Assembly: GCA_030531555.1 (NCBI GenBank)
Contig: JAUNNI010000014.1
Location: 1 to 52,629, forward strand
DNA: 52,629 nt
Direction: 5' to 3'
Source of the DNA: Eubacteriales bacterium
GTDB taxonomy: Bacteria; Bacillota; Clostridia; Lachnospirales; Lachnospiraceae
Position 1 is the stretch's first letter. Each line of letters begins with the position of its first letter. Shown here piece by piece: positions 23,149 to 31,777 of the stretch. The notes beneath the pieces are model-generated. The model was not told the origin of the DNA, ran no database searches, and was given only the letters and a program-made list of their open reading frames with translations. The position numbers and the translations under genes were made by a program.

Positions 23149-24024
23149 ATGAAAGAGTACAAACCATTTAAAGAAGGTAAAGTTCGTGAAATATATGATG
23201 TAGATGATAGCTTAATCTTAGTTGCTACAGACCGCATCTCTGCATTTGACGTAATCTTAAAAAATAAAGTAACAGACAAAGGTGCAATCCTTACTCAGAT
23301 GTCCAAATTCTGGTTTGATTACACAAAAGATATCTTAGGAAATCACATGATCTCCACAGATACAAAAGACATGCCTGAGTTCTTCCAGAATGATGATTTC
23401 AAAGGAAGATCCATGTTAGTTAAAAAATTACAGATGCTTCCAATCGAATGTATCGTTCGTGGATATATCACAGGTAGCGGCTGGGCCAGCTATAAAGAAA
23501 ATGGCACTGTATGTGGCATTAAACTTCCAGAAGGCTTACAGGAATCTGAAAAACTTCCTGAACCAATCTACACACCATCCACAAAAGCGGAAATCGGTGA
23601 TCATGATGAAAATATCTCCTTCGAACGTTCCATCGAAGTTCTTGAAAAAGAATTCCCTGGCAAAGGTGAATATTATGCTACACAGTTAAAAGAAAAGACA
23701 ATCGCTCTTTACAAAAAATGTGCAGACTACGCTTGGGAAAAAGGTATCATCATCGCTGATACAAAATTCGAATTCGGTCTTGATGAAAACGGCGAAGTAG
23801 TAATCGGTGACGAAATGCTCACACCAGACAGCTCCAGATTCTGGCCAAGAGAAGGCTATGTAGCTGGAAAAGGTCAGCCATCCTACGACAAACAGTTTGT
23901 AAGAGACTGGTTAAAAGCAAACCCAGACAGCGACTACAAACTTCCAGAAGATGTCATCGAAAAAACAGTAGACAAATACAAAGAAGCATACGAACTTCTT
24001 ACAGGTAAAAAATTCGAAATCTAA
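23149..24024 (+). CDS. purC: Phosphoribosylaminoimidazole-succinocarboxamide synthase
   Basis: SAICAR synthase, 291 residues: condenses CAIR with aspartate using ATP in purine synthesis. Signatures include EGKVREIY, LVATDRISAFDV, GAILTQMSKFWF, PIECIVRGYITGSGW, IADTKFEFG and DEMLTPDSSRFWP, the SAICAR synthetase patterns. This is the longer version with the YDKQFVRDWL tail. AAAGGATG precedes the ATG. Codon choice (TTA/CTT, AAA, GGT) suggests high expression. It stands alone with its own promoter and terminator, apart from other pur genes. Confidence 0.97.
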   Translation: MKEYKPFKEGKVREIYDVDDSLILVATDRISAFDVILKNKVTDKGAILTQMSKFWFDYTKDILGNHMISTDTKDMPEFFQNDDFKGRSMLVKKLQMLPIECIVRGYITGSGWASYKENGTVCGIKLPEGLQESEKLPEPIYTPSTKAEIGDHDENISFERSIEVLEKEFPGKGEYYATQLKEKTIALYKKCADYAWEKGIIIADTKFEFGLDENGEVVIGDEMLTPDSSRFWPREGYVAGKGQPSYDKQFVRDWLKANPDSDYKLPEDVIEKTVDKYKEAYELLTGKKFEI

Positions 24025-24064
24025 TTCGAAAGTTGCTTGTTTCGGAACATTTATAAAATAATCT

Positions 24065-24106
24065 AAAAATGGCAAAGAATTCGAAAGAATCCTTTGTCAT
24101 TTTTTT
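24065..24106 (+). terminator. purC terminator
   Basis: AAATGGCAAAG... pairs with ...CTTTGTCATTT with one mismatch and one G.U pair; a T7 run (24100-24106) follows. Confidence 0.8.
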
Positions 24107-24169
24107 GTATTGTATTTTTAAAATTATGAAACAGTACAATAATTCTTACCTAGGTGTCCAATAAATTTG

Positions 24170-24198
24170 TTGCAAAATAAGACTACAACCATTATAAT
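24170..24198 (+). promoter_or_regulatory. Promoter of the sugar ABC operon
   Basis: TTGCAA (24170-24175), a 17-bp spacer and a perfect TATAAT (24193-24198), 60 bp before the binding-protein ATG. No regulator gene is adjacent and no clear operator is seen. Confidence 0.6.
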
Positions 24199-24257
24199 TT
24201 TAAATAGTATCTTAATAAAATACAAAGCAAAAAACTATTTTAGGGAGGACACATTTT

Positions 24258-25514
24258 ATGAAAAAAAGATTACTTGCCGGCTTACTCGCTGCAGCAATGA
24301 CTTTTGGTCTCGTAGCATGTGGTGGCTCAGGTTCCAAACCTGAATCTACACAGGCAGATTCTTCTGAAGATCTTGTTGAAGTTCATGTAATTGCAGCTCA
24401 GTACGGACAGAACACTGCAGAATGGTGGTCAAACTTTGTTGGAGATTTTGAAAAAGATAACCCAGGTATCCACCTTGACGTTGAAGTAGTATCATGGAAT
24501 GATATCTACACAGTTGTTAACACAAGAATCGCCAACGGCGAAGCTCCAGATGTATTAAACATCGACGTATTTGCTGACTATCAGGCAGATAACTTATTAC
24601 TTCCTATCCAGGATGTAGTTTCTGAAGAAACATACGCAAAGATGTTCCCAGCATTCCTTGAACAGTCTGAAGTAGACGGTACAGTTTGGGCAGTTCCAGA
24701 CCTTGCATCCGCTCGTGCTCTTTACTACAACAAAGACATCTTTGAAAAAGCAGGCATCGAAGTTCCTACAACATGGGATGAATTAACAGCAGCTTGTGAA
24801 GCTCTTAAGAAATACGATGCTAACATTTACCCATGGGGTATCGATATGACAACTGACGAAGGTCAGGCTGCATTCGCTTACTATACATGGAACAACGGTG
24901 GCGGATTTGTTGATGCTGATGGCAATTGGACAATCAACAGCGATGCTAACGTAGAAGCTGTTAAATACGCAGTTGACCTTGTAAACAAAGGTTACACAAA
25001 CTCTGACCCAGCTAACGACACACGTTACGATCTTCAGGATATGTTCGGTGCAGGCCAGCTTGCTATGGTTATCGCTCCTAACAGCTTACCAACATACTGC
25101 AAAGATGGTGGTTATGAAGTAAATTACGGCGTAGCAGCAATCCCTAACAACACAGGCGCTTCCGTATCCGCTGGTGTTATGGACAGATTTATGTGCTTCG
25201 ATAATGAATATGATGATGCTAAGAAAGAAGCAATCACAAAATTCTTCGATTACTTCTATGATGATGCTCGTTACTCTGACTGGGTATTAATGGAAGGCTT
25301 CCTTCCAGCAACACAGGCTGGCGCAGAAGCAATGGTAGCAGCTGATCCTGAACAGGCAAGCTGGATTGAAATCCTTGATAGCTGTCAGTTCTATCCAACA
25401 GCAAAGGCTGAGTGGGCAGACGTAAAACAGGGCGTTATCGATGTTGAACAGCAGGCACTCCTTGGTGGCGATGTTAAAGAATTATTAGATAACCTTCAGA
25501 ACGAACTTCAGTAA
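24258..25514 (+). CDS. ABC transporter sugar-binding lipoprotein (family 1 extracellular solute-binding protein)
   Basis: A 418-residue CUT1-type solute-binding lipoprotein. The signal peptide ends in the lipobox LVAC with the lipidated Cys at C21, followed by a Gly/Ser linker. The mature part has the family-1 pattern (NGEAPDVLNIDVFADYQ, DLASARALYYNKDIFEKAGI, PTTWDELTAACEAL). A GGGAGG site precedes the ATG. It is followed by an internal terminator and two permease genes, an arrangement that raises binding-protein expression over the membrane components. The downstream NahK-like kinase suggests an amino-sugar or host-glycan disaccharide as substrate. Confidence 0.93.
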   Translation: MKKRLLAGLLAAAMTFGLVACGGSGSKPESTQADSSEDLVEVHVIAAQYGQNTAEWWSNFVGDFEKDNPGIHLDVEVVSWNDIYTVVNTRIANGEAPDVLNIDVFADYQADNLLLPIQDVVSEETYAKMFPAFLEQSEVDGTVWAVPDLASARALYYNKDIFEKAGIEVPTTWDELTAACEALKKYDANIYPWGIDMTTDEGQAAFAYYTWNNGGGFVDADGNWTINSDANVEAVKYAVDLVNKGYTNSDPANDTRYDLQDMFGAGQLAMVIAPNSLPTYCKDGGYEVNYGVAAIPNNTGASVSAGVMDRFMCFDNEYDDAKKEAITKFFDYFYDDARYSDWVLMEGFLPATQAGAEAMVAADPEQASWIEILDSCQFYPTAKAEWADVKQGVIDVEQQALLGGDVKELLDNLQNELQ

Positions 25515-25610
25515 GATTTAGCAATTATAGATTGTAATATACTGATTTCGGTATATGGAATTTTATCGACAGATTTCGATGATTCTTAAGAATTAAAAAT
25601 AATTTATGAT

Positions 25611-25640
25611 GGGCTAGGCTCCTTAGTCTAGCCCGTTTTC
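25611..25640 (+). terminator. Intra-operon terminator/attenuator between binding protein and permeases
   Basis: GGGCTAGGCT (25611-25620) pairs with AGTCTAGCCC (25625-25634) with one G.U pair and a CCTT loop, followed by GTTTTC. The T tract is short, which fits partial read-through into the permease genes. Confidence 0.75.
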
Positions 25641-25681
25641 AATTATTCATATCACTTGTAAACATGTAACGGAGGAACTCT

Positions 25682-26563
25682 ATGAACAAGAAATTTATGC
25701 GTAAAGTGAATCCATACCTTTGGATTGCGCCTAGCGTTATCCTGATGGCAATTTTTATTGTAATCCCTATTTTTATGGTATTTCGTATGTCCATCAGTGA
25801 TATCAGTAAGGCAGGTATTATCAAAGGTTTTGCGGGAATGGGTAATTTCCAGAAAGTTATGGGAACCCCAGCCTTTAAAATCGTTCTTCGAAACACCATC
25901 GTTTGGACCATTTTCGTTGTTGGATTGTCCACTTTATTAGGATTTATCCTTGCTTTGATGTTGAATTCAAAGTTCAAAGGACGTAAAATTGCACGTGCCA
26001 TCATCGTATTCCCATGGGCAACTACCCTTGTAGTACAGGCTTCTGCATGGAAGTTTATTATTGATACAGACTATGGTACATTGAATTCACTTTTGAGAAC
26101 CTTAGGTATTATCCAGGCCAATGTAAACTGGACTCCAACCGCAGGGGCTTACTTTGCATGGGAAATCGCCTGTGGTATCTTTGTAACCATTCCATTTGTA
26201 TGTTTTACAGTATTGGCTGGTTTACAGAGTATTGATCAAAGTTATTATGAAGCTGCAGAATTAGACGGAGCTGGATATTTTAAAACATTATTTAAAATCA
26301 CAGTTCCTTTGGTAACACCACAGCTTACCATTAGTACAGTTTTGAACATTATTTATGTATTTAACTCCTTCCCAATCATTTGGACCATCACCAAAGGTGA
26401 CCCGGCAAACCGTACGGACACCATCGTAACATACCTCTACAAGCTGGCCTTCTACAATGGTAAACAGGGGCAGGCTGCAGCGGTTTCTGTGATTGGTTTC
26501 CTGATTCTTTTGATTTGTGCAAGTCTTTACATGATTAGTGTTTTGAGAAAGGGGGATGAATAA
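25682..26563 (+). CDS. Sugar ABC transporter permease (MalF/UgpA type)
   Basis: A 293-residue CUT1 permease with six hydrophobic helices. The cytoplasmic coupling loop has the EAA motif YYEAAELDGAGYFKTLFKI. The N-terminal PYLWIAPSVILMAIFIVIPI is typical. A site (GGAGG) is located about 8 nt before the ATG. Partner of the permease at 26568. The operon has no ATPase gene, so it must use a shared MsmK/UgpC-type ATPase encoded elsewhere. Confidence 0.92.
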   Translation: MNKKFMRKVNPYLWIAPSVILMAIFIVIPIFMVFRMSISDISKAGIIKGFAGMGNFQKVMGTPAFKIVLRNTIVWTIFVVGLSTLLGFILALMLNSKFKGRKIARAIIVFPWATTLVVQASAWKFIIDTDYGTLNSLLRTLGIIQANVNWTPTAGAYFAWEIACGIFVTIPFVCFTVLAGLQSIDQSYYEAAELDGAGYFKTLFKITVPLVTPQLTISTVLNIIYVFNSFPIIWTITKGDPANRTDTIVTYLYKLAFYNGKQGQAAAVSVIGFLILLICASLYMISVLRKGDE

Positions 26564-26567
26564 TATT

Positions 26568-27410
26568 ATGGAAGGCAAAAAAAATCCATTTCGTATTTCT
26601 AGAGTATTTTTCTACCTCTGCATCTTTTTAATTTGCATTGTTACTTTATATCCATATTTTGCAATGTTCTGTACTGCTTTAAAGAGTCGTGCAGAGATTT
26701 TTACTCCAAATGGTACAATTTTCCCAATTCATGCTTTATGGAGTAACTTTGTGGATGTATGGCAGAAAGCACCTATGTCCAAATACATGTTAAACTCCCT
26801 GATCGTAGCGGGTGGTTCTACTCTCATCGCTATGCTCTGTGGTATTCCTGCAGCCTATGCCCTTGCCAGAATGAAGTTTAGAGGCAGCATGGTACTTCTC
26901 GGGTTTGTCATCGTTTCCCAGATGTTCTCCCCAGTTGTACTTTTGATTGGTATCTACAAGGTAATGATGTCTTTATCCTTGACCAATAGCCTTCTGGGTC
27001 TGATCTTCATCAACGCGGCGTTTAACCAGGCCTTCACTATTTGGCTGCTCCGAGGAACGTTTTTAAGTATTCCAATTGATTTGGAAGAAGCGGCAAAGAT
27101 TGATGGATGTAACCAAGTATCCTCCCTGATTAAAGTATTACTTCCCGTTTCTGCGCCAGGTATTGTAACTACCTTAATCTTCATCTTTATCAATGCATGG
27201 AATGAATATACTGTAGCACTTACCTTGATTTCTGCCGACGTATTAAAACCATTGACAGTAGGTATTAACATCTTCAACGGTTATAATATGATTGAATGGC
27301 AGTACTTATTCGCAGCCAGCCTCTATGCAGTTATCCCTGTTGTTATTCTCTTCATGTGCATCGAAAAGAATCTGGCAAGTGGTCTTACTGCTGGTGGAGT
27401 AAAAGGATAA
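26568..27410 (+). CDS. Sugar ABC transporter permease (MalG/UgpE type)
   Basis: A 280-residue CUT1 permease, second subunit, with six helices and the EAA loop LEEAAKIDGCNQVSSLIKVL. AAAGGGGG (26548-26555) sits 12 nt before the ATG at 26568; an ATG at 26556 overlaps that site directly and the upstream stop codon, so I prefer 26568 although spacing is long. It ends 1 bp before the kinase gene. Confidence 0.9.
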   Translation: MEGKKNPFRISRVFFYLCIFLICIVTLYPYFAMFCTALKSRAEIFTPNGTIFPIHALWSNFVDVWQKAPMSKYMLNSLIVAGGSTLIAMLCGIPAAYALARMKFRGSMVLLGFVIVSQMFSPVVLLIGIYKVMMSLSLTNSLLGLIFINAAFNQAFTIWLLRGTFLSIPIDLEEAAKIDGCNQVSSLIKVLLPVSAPGIVTTLIFIFINAWNEYTVALTLISADVLKPLTVGINIFNGYNMIEWQYLFAASLYAVIPVVILFMCIEKNLASGLTAGGVKG

Positions 27411-27411
27411 A

Positions 27412-28512
27412 ATGAACATGAAAACATTAGCAAATGGACAAGCATATCAGGAAATATGGAATGTTTCTTCTTTCTTTGATTTAGAAGGAGAGCTTATTTC
27501 GGTAGAGCCACATGGAAATGGGCATATTAACCGTACTTATATGCTTTGTTCTACAACTGGTAAACGATATATTTTACAGAAATTAAGCGATGCTTTTGAT
27601 ATTGAGAAGCTTATGGCAAATGTTTCCTCTGTAATCACTTATATCAAAGAACATTTTGATCCAAGCTCTACTATGAATTTGGTTTATACCAAAAATGGCA
27701 AGAGCTATCACCATGATGAAAACGGTGATTATCGTGTTTTTGATTTTGTGGAGCACAGTAAGGTTCTCCAGAATGCAGAGACAGCGGAGGATTTTTACCA
27801 AAGTGCTATTGCATTCGGTAGTTTTCAGAATATGCTGGCAGATTTCCCAGCGGAAACATTATCTGAGCCGATCGTTAACTTCCATAATACCATTGATCGT
27901 TATCGTATCTTCCATGAGACATTGGAACGAGATCCGATGGGCAGAGCAAAGGAAGTGGAGGAAGAGATTGCATTCGTTTTATCTGAAGAAGAAGAAGCTG
28001 GAACTTTGCAGAGAATGCGTGAATCCGGTCAGCTTCCCCTTCGCGTTACCCATAACGACACGAAGCTGAATAATGTTCTTCTGGATAAGGAGAGCGGAAA
28101 GCCAATCTGTGTCATTGACCTTGATACGGTAATGCCGGGACTTAGTGTCTATGATTACGGTGATTCCATTCGTTTTGGGGCTTCCACTGCTTTAGAAGAT
28201 GAGCAGGATCTTTCGAAAGTCTTGCTTGATTTAGATCTTTTCCGTATCTATACCAAAGGCTTTTTAGAGGCTTGTCCAAACCTTACGGAGGAAGAGATTG
28301 CCATGCTTCCGATGGGTGCCAAGATTATGACATTAGAATGTGGAGTAAGATTCCTTACAGATCACATCGATGGAGATCATTATTTTAATATCCATAAAGA
28401 AGGGCAGAATCTTGACCGTGCAAGAACACAGTTTAAGCTTGTGCAGGAGATGGAAGCACATTGGGATGAAATGCATTCAATTGTTAAAGAACTTGCTGCA
28501 AGAATTCGATAA
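27412..28512 (+). CDS. nahK: N-acetylhexosamine 1-kinase-like phosphotransferase (APH fold)
   Basis: A 366-residue aminoglycoside-phosphotransferase-fold kinase that follows the NahK family of bifidobacteria closely: GNGHINRTYML at the N terminus, RVTHNDTKLNNVLLD with catalytic D216, VIDLDTVMPG with metal-binding D236/D238, YGDSIRFGASTALEDEQDL, and TLECGVRFL.D. NahK phosphorylates the anomeric OH of GlcNAc/GalNAc released by lacto-N-biose/galacto-N-biose phosphorylase. It is the last gene of the ABC operon. No GH112 phosphorylase, epimerase or uridylyltransferase is present in the window, so the full pathway is not shown and another hexose(amine) substrate is possible. The start follows AAAGGATAAA, 1 bp after the permease stop. 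Confidence 0.82.
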   Translation: MNMKTLANGQAYQEIWNVSSFFDLEGELISVEPHGNGHINRTYMLCSTTGKRYILQKLSDAFDIEKLMANVSSVITYIKEHFDPSSTMNLVYTKNGKSYHHDENGDYRVFDFVEHSKVLQNAETAEDFYQSAIAFGSFQNMLADFPAETLSEPIVNFHNTIDRYRIFHETLERDPMGRAKEVEEEIAFVLSEEEEAGTLQRMRESGQLPLRVTHNDTKLNNVLLDKESGKPICVIDLDTVMPGLSVYDYGDSIRFGASTALEDEQDLSKVLLDLDLFRIYTKGFLEACPNLTEEEIAMLPMGAKIMTLECGVRFLTDHIDGDHYFNIHKEGQNLDRARTQFKLVQEMEAHWDEMHSIVKELAARIR

Positions 28513-28540
28513 TTATTAATAGTAATCTTTTTATAAATTA

Positions 28541-28601
28541 ACTCCTTTTTTGACTGACAGGATATATATTTACTTGTCAGCAGAAAAGGAGTATTTTTTT
28601 T
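28541..28601 (+). terminator. Terminator of the sugar ABC operon
   Basis: ACTCCTTTT (28541-28549) pairs with AAAAGGAGT (28584-28592), with an inner CTGACA/TGTCAG stem, followed by A and eight T. Confidence 0.85.
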
Positions 28602-28688
28602 GAAATGTTACTTGACGGGGACGTGGAAAAAATATGATAATAATAATGGTATGCTATGACCTAAATTAGAACTTGGAGAGTATAGATT

Positions 28689-30035
28689 ATGAATGACTTT
28701 ACAACAGGAAGTATTCCGAAAAAGATGCTTCGATTTATGATTCCTGTTCTTGGTGCTTTGATCTTACAGGCCATGTACAGTGCGGTGGATCTTCTGATTG
28801 TCGGGTGGTTTGGCACCAAATCTGGAATTTCTGCGGTATCTACCGGAAGTAATATCGTAAATCTGATTGTATTTACCATTGCCGGATTGTCCATGGGTAT
28901 CACTGTACTTTTGGGAAGATATATCGGTGGAAAAGAAACAGAGCGTTGTGGAAAAGTGATTGGAGGAGCCATATGTTTCTTTGCGGCGGCATCCGTCTTG
29001 ATCGCCGTTTTTTTGATTCTTGGTGCACCTATTTTAACGACACTGATGCAGGCACCAGAAGAGGCTCGTGATCTTACCATTTTATATGTAAGAATTTGTG
29101 GAGGCGGCATCTTTTTTATTATCGCCTATAATGTGATCAGCAGTATTTTCCGTGGATTGGGGGATTCCCAGCTTCCGCTGCTTTTTGTGTTGATTGCCTG
29201 TATTGTCAATATCTTTGGAGACCTTTTATTTGTGGCAGGCTTCCATATGAATGTGGCAGGCGCAGCGATTGCGACAGTTATGGCACAGGCGGTCAGTGTA
29301 ATTTTATCCTTGGTTATCATCCGAAAAAAAGGACTTCCATTTTCTTTTTCCAGAAAAGATATCACTTTTAATACAGAAATTCAAAGGTTTGTTAAAATCG
29401 GAGCACCGATTGCTTTTCAGGAGATTCTTACCAATGTTTCTTTCCTGATTCTTTGTTCCTTCATCAATCGTCTTGGATTAGATGCATCTGCGGGTTACGG
29501 GATTGCCAATAAGATTGTTAGCTTTATTTTGCTGGTTCCTGGTTCTCTCATGCAGTCCATGGCATCTTTTGTGGCACAAAATGTGGGTGCCGGAAAGGAA
29601 AAAAGATCCCGCAAAGCAATGTTTACGGGAATGGCCATTGGTTGTTCTATTGGGGTTGTGATCATGTATGTCAGCTTTTTCCATGGAAGTGTTTTGGCAA
29701 GCATCTTTACGAATAATGACAGAGTTATTCTTCGTGCTGCGGAATATCTGCGAGGATTCTGTCTGGAACCGATTGTAACTTCCATGCTCTTTAGCTTTAT
29801 GGGCTTTTACAATGGACACAGCAAAACCTTCTTTGTTATGCTTCAAGGGCTGGCACAGTCGTTTGTGGTACGTGTACCAATGTCCATCTTTATGAGTTTG
29901 CAGCCAAATGCATCACTTACCATGATTGGACTGGCGGCACCAACAGCAACGGTATTTGGAATTTTAATCAATGCCGCTTATTATTATTACTATACCAAAG
30001 ACTATGAGAAGAAATTCGGGAAACCGACCGTTTAG
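28689..30035 (+). CDS. MATE-family multidrug/sodium antiporter 3
   Basis: A 448-residue MATE transporter. First half: IPKKMLRFMIPVLGALILQA and YSAVDLLIVGWFG; second half: IGAPIAFQEILTNVSFLIL, GYGIANKIVSF and MASFVAQNVGAGK, as in the DinF/NorM-like branch and different from the MepA-like pair at 6216 and 7881. TTGGAGAG precedes the ATG. Its stop codon TAG (30033-30035) directly abuts the minus-strand stop of trmO with no spacer and no terminator between them. Confidence 0.9.
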   Translation: MNDFTTGSIPKKMLRFMIPVLGALILQAMYSAVDLLIVGWFGTKSGISAVSTGSNIVNLIVFTIAGLSMGITVLLGRYIGGKETERCGKVIGGAICFFAAASVLIAVFLILGAPILTTLMQAPEEARDLTILYVRICGGGIFFIIAYNVISSIFRGLGDSQLPLLFVLIACIVNIFGDLLFVAGFHMNVAGAAIATVMAQAVSVILSLVIIRKKGLPFSFSRKDITFNTEIQRFVKIGAPIAFQEILTNVSFLILCSFINRLGLDASAGYGIANKIVSFILLVPGSLMQSMASFVAQNVGAGKEKRSRKAMFTGMAIGCSIGVVIMYVSFFHGSVLASIFTNNDRVILRAAEYLRGFCLEPIVTSMLFSFMGFYNGHSKTFFVMLQGLAQSFVVRVPMSIFMSLQPNASLTMIGLAAPTATVFGILINAAYYYYYTKDYEKKFGKPTV

Positions 30036-30710
30036 TTATCTCTTTTTACAGAGATCTAAGACGATTACGGTTTCTTTATCAATCCGAAAATGGATGTCGT
30101 AACCGCCATATTCCATACCATAGATGCGTTCAGCATCGTCCTGATAGGATGGTCTTGGATCTTGTGCCAGGAGTCTTGAAATCGTTTCCACGAACTCCTT
30201 GGGTTCTTTTGCTTCAAAAGCCCACACGACTTTCAAGGTTTTGGCAAAGGCATCTCCAGCCCAGCCACATAGTGCATCCGGGTGACTGTCAGAAAAACTG
30301 AGATAAGGCTTGATATCATAGATTGGAGTACCGTCGAGCAGATCAGCCCCTTCAATGTGGAGAATTGGGCCTTGTGGACTGTCCCATTCCACTCGCTCCA
30401 GCTTTACACAGGATAAACCGAGGGGATTTGGACGATAGGGTGATCGGGTAGAGAATACGCCTTTTCTAATATTCCCTCCTAAGCGAGGAGGACGAACGGT
30501 TGGGGAAGGTGGAACCACTTTATTTTTGGAAAACTCCCAGATTAGCCAAAGATGGGAGTATTCTTCCACACCTCGGAGATAGTCGGGGTTGCGGTATTCT
30601 TCTGTAAAAATAATCTGTGCGTGGATGCCATCCACCAGACTGCTTTGCCTTGGAATACCGAATTTACTGGAAAAATCATTTTTTATATATGCGATGGGAT
30701 GGATAATCAT
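30036..30710 (-). CDS. trmO: tRNA (N6-threonylcarbamoyladenosine(37)-N6)-methyltransferase TrmO
   Basis: A 224-residue TsaA/YaeB-type protein: SAM-dependent methylation of t6A37 to m6t6A37 in some tRNAs. The N-terminal beta barrel has GIPRQSSLVDG, RPPRLGGNIRKGVFSTRSPYRPNPLGLS and DLLDGTPIYDIKPYL, the family signature. The C-terminal segment (DDAERIYGMEYGGYDIHF) is also typical. AAAGGA lies 7 nt before the ATG. It runs toward the MATE gene and is divergent from the dihydrouridine synthase gene, another tRNA modification enzyme. Confidence 0.9.
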   Translation of the reverse strand: MIIHPIAYIKNDFSSKFGIPRQSSLVDGIHAQIIFTEEYRNPDYLRGVEEYSHLWLIWEFSKNKVVPPSPTVRPPRLGGNIRKGVFSTRSPYRPNPLGLSCVKLERVEWDSPQGPILHIEGADLLDGTPIYDIKPYLSFSDSHPDALCGWAGDAFAKTLKVVWAFEAKEPKEFVETISRLLAQDPRPSYQDDAERIYGMEYGGYDIHFRIDKETVIVLDLCKKR

Positions 30711-30792
30711 AAAGAAATCCTTTCGTAATGTTTTTTAGAGACGAATGTCTCATAGATATCATAACATAATTATTACAGGAGAAACACATTTG

Positions 30793-31734
30793 ATGAAATA
30801 TTATGCTGCACCGATGGAGGGAATTACGGGATATGTGTACCGTAATGCACACCATCATTTTTATCCGGGAATGGATCGATATTATACGCCTTTTCTTACA
30901 CCAAAGGCAAAGAAAGGGATGACTTCCAAAGAGAAAAATGACATCCTGCCAGAACATAATCGGGGAATCACTGTGGTTCCTCAGGTATTGACCAACCAAT
31001 CGGACCATTTTTTAAATATTTCGGAAGCTCTCTATGGTTTTGGCTATGATGAAGTGAATCTAAATCTGGGTTGCCCTTCTGGAACGGTGGTTTCCAAAGG
31101 GAAAGGATGCGGATTTTTGGCAGATCAGGAAGCTTTGGATCGATTTTTTGATCAGGTGATGGAAGGTCTTCATATACGCGGGATTCCTAAGATGAAGGTG
31201 TCAGTGAAAACACGTCTTGGAGTGGATGATCCGGGGGAAATGCCTTCTCTCATGGAGATATACAACCGTTACCCTTTGTCAGAAATTATCATTCATGCCA
31301 GAATTCATAAAGATTTTTATAAGAAACCAGTTAATCTGGAAGCTTTTTCACAGGCTCTTTCCATGAGTGCCCATCCGGTTTGCTATAATGGAGATCTTTT
31401 TTCCAGGGAGAGTCTTGATTCTTTTCACAGGAATTTTCCGGAGGTAGATCGTGTCATGCTTGGCAGGGGAATGATTGCGAACCCACAGCTGCAGAAAGAG
31501 TGTGAGGGGAAGATTGAACATTTTGAATATGATCGATTCTTCCGCTTCCATGAGGAACTTCTACAGGGTTATATTGAAGTGATGTCAGGAGATCGCAATG
31601 TTCTTTTTAAGATGAAAGAATTATGGAGTTATATGGGAGCGCATTTCCCACAGCAAGAAAAAATTATGAAAAAAATAAAGAAATCCAATACCTTAGTGGA
31701 ATATAAATCAGCAGTTCAATCATTATCTTTTTAG
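30793..31734 (+). CDS. tRNA-dihydrouridine synthase family protein
   Basis: A 313-residue FMN-dependent Dus enzyme that reduces uridine to dihydrouridine in tRNA D-loops. TIM-barrel motifs: YYAAPMEGITG at the N terminus, NLNLGCPSGTVVSKGKGCGFL (catalytic C94; a second C106 where many Dus have Ala), VSVKTRLG, IIHARIHKDFY and VMLGRGMIANP. The ATG at 30793 follows CAGGAGA about 10 nt upstream. It lies between trmO (divergent) and the subtilase (same strand). Which D position it modifies is not known. Confidence 0.88.
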   Translation: MKYYAAPMEGITGYVYRNAHHHFYPGMDRYYTPFLTPKAKKGMTSKEKNDILPEHNRGITVVPQVLTNQSDHFLNISEALYGFGYDEVNLNLGCPSGTVVSKGKGCGFLADQEALDRFFDQVMEGLHIRGIPKMKVSVKTRLGVDDPGEMPSLMEIYNRYPLSEIIIHARIHKDFYKKPVNLEAFSQALSMSAHPVCYNGDLFSRESLDSFHRNFPEVDRVMLGRGMIANPQLQKECEGKIEHFEYDRFFRFHEELLQGYIEVMSGDRNVLFKMKELWSYMGAHFPQQEKIMKKIKKSNTLVEYKSAVQSLSF

Positions 31735-31777
31735 CGAAAATGATGGAAAAATGAATTGGAAAGAAAGAAGGTATCTT

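Noticed and set aside
25582-25593. Palindrome ATTCTTAAGAAT
   Set aside because: Perfect over 12 bp but AT-rich, between a gene and an attenuator, with no promoter next to it.
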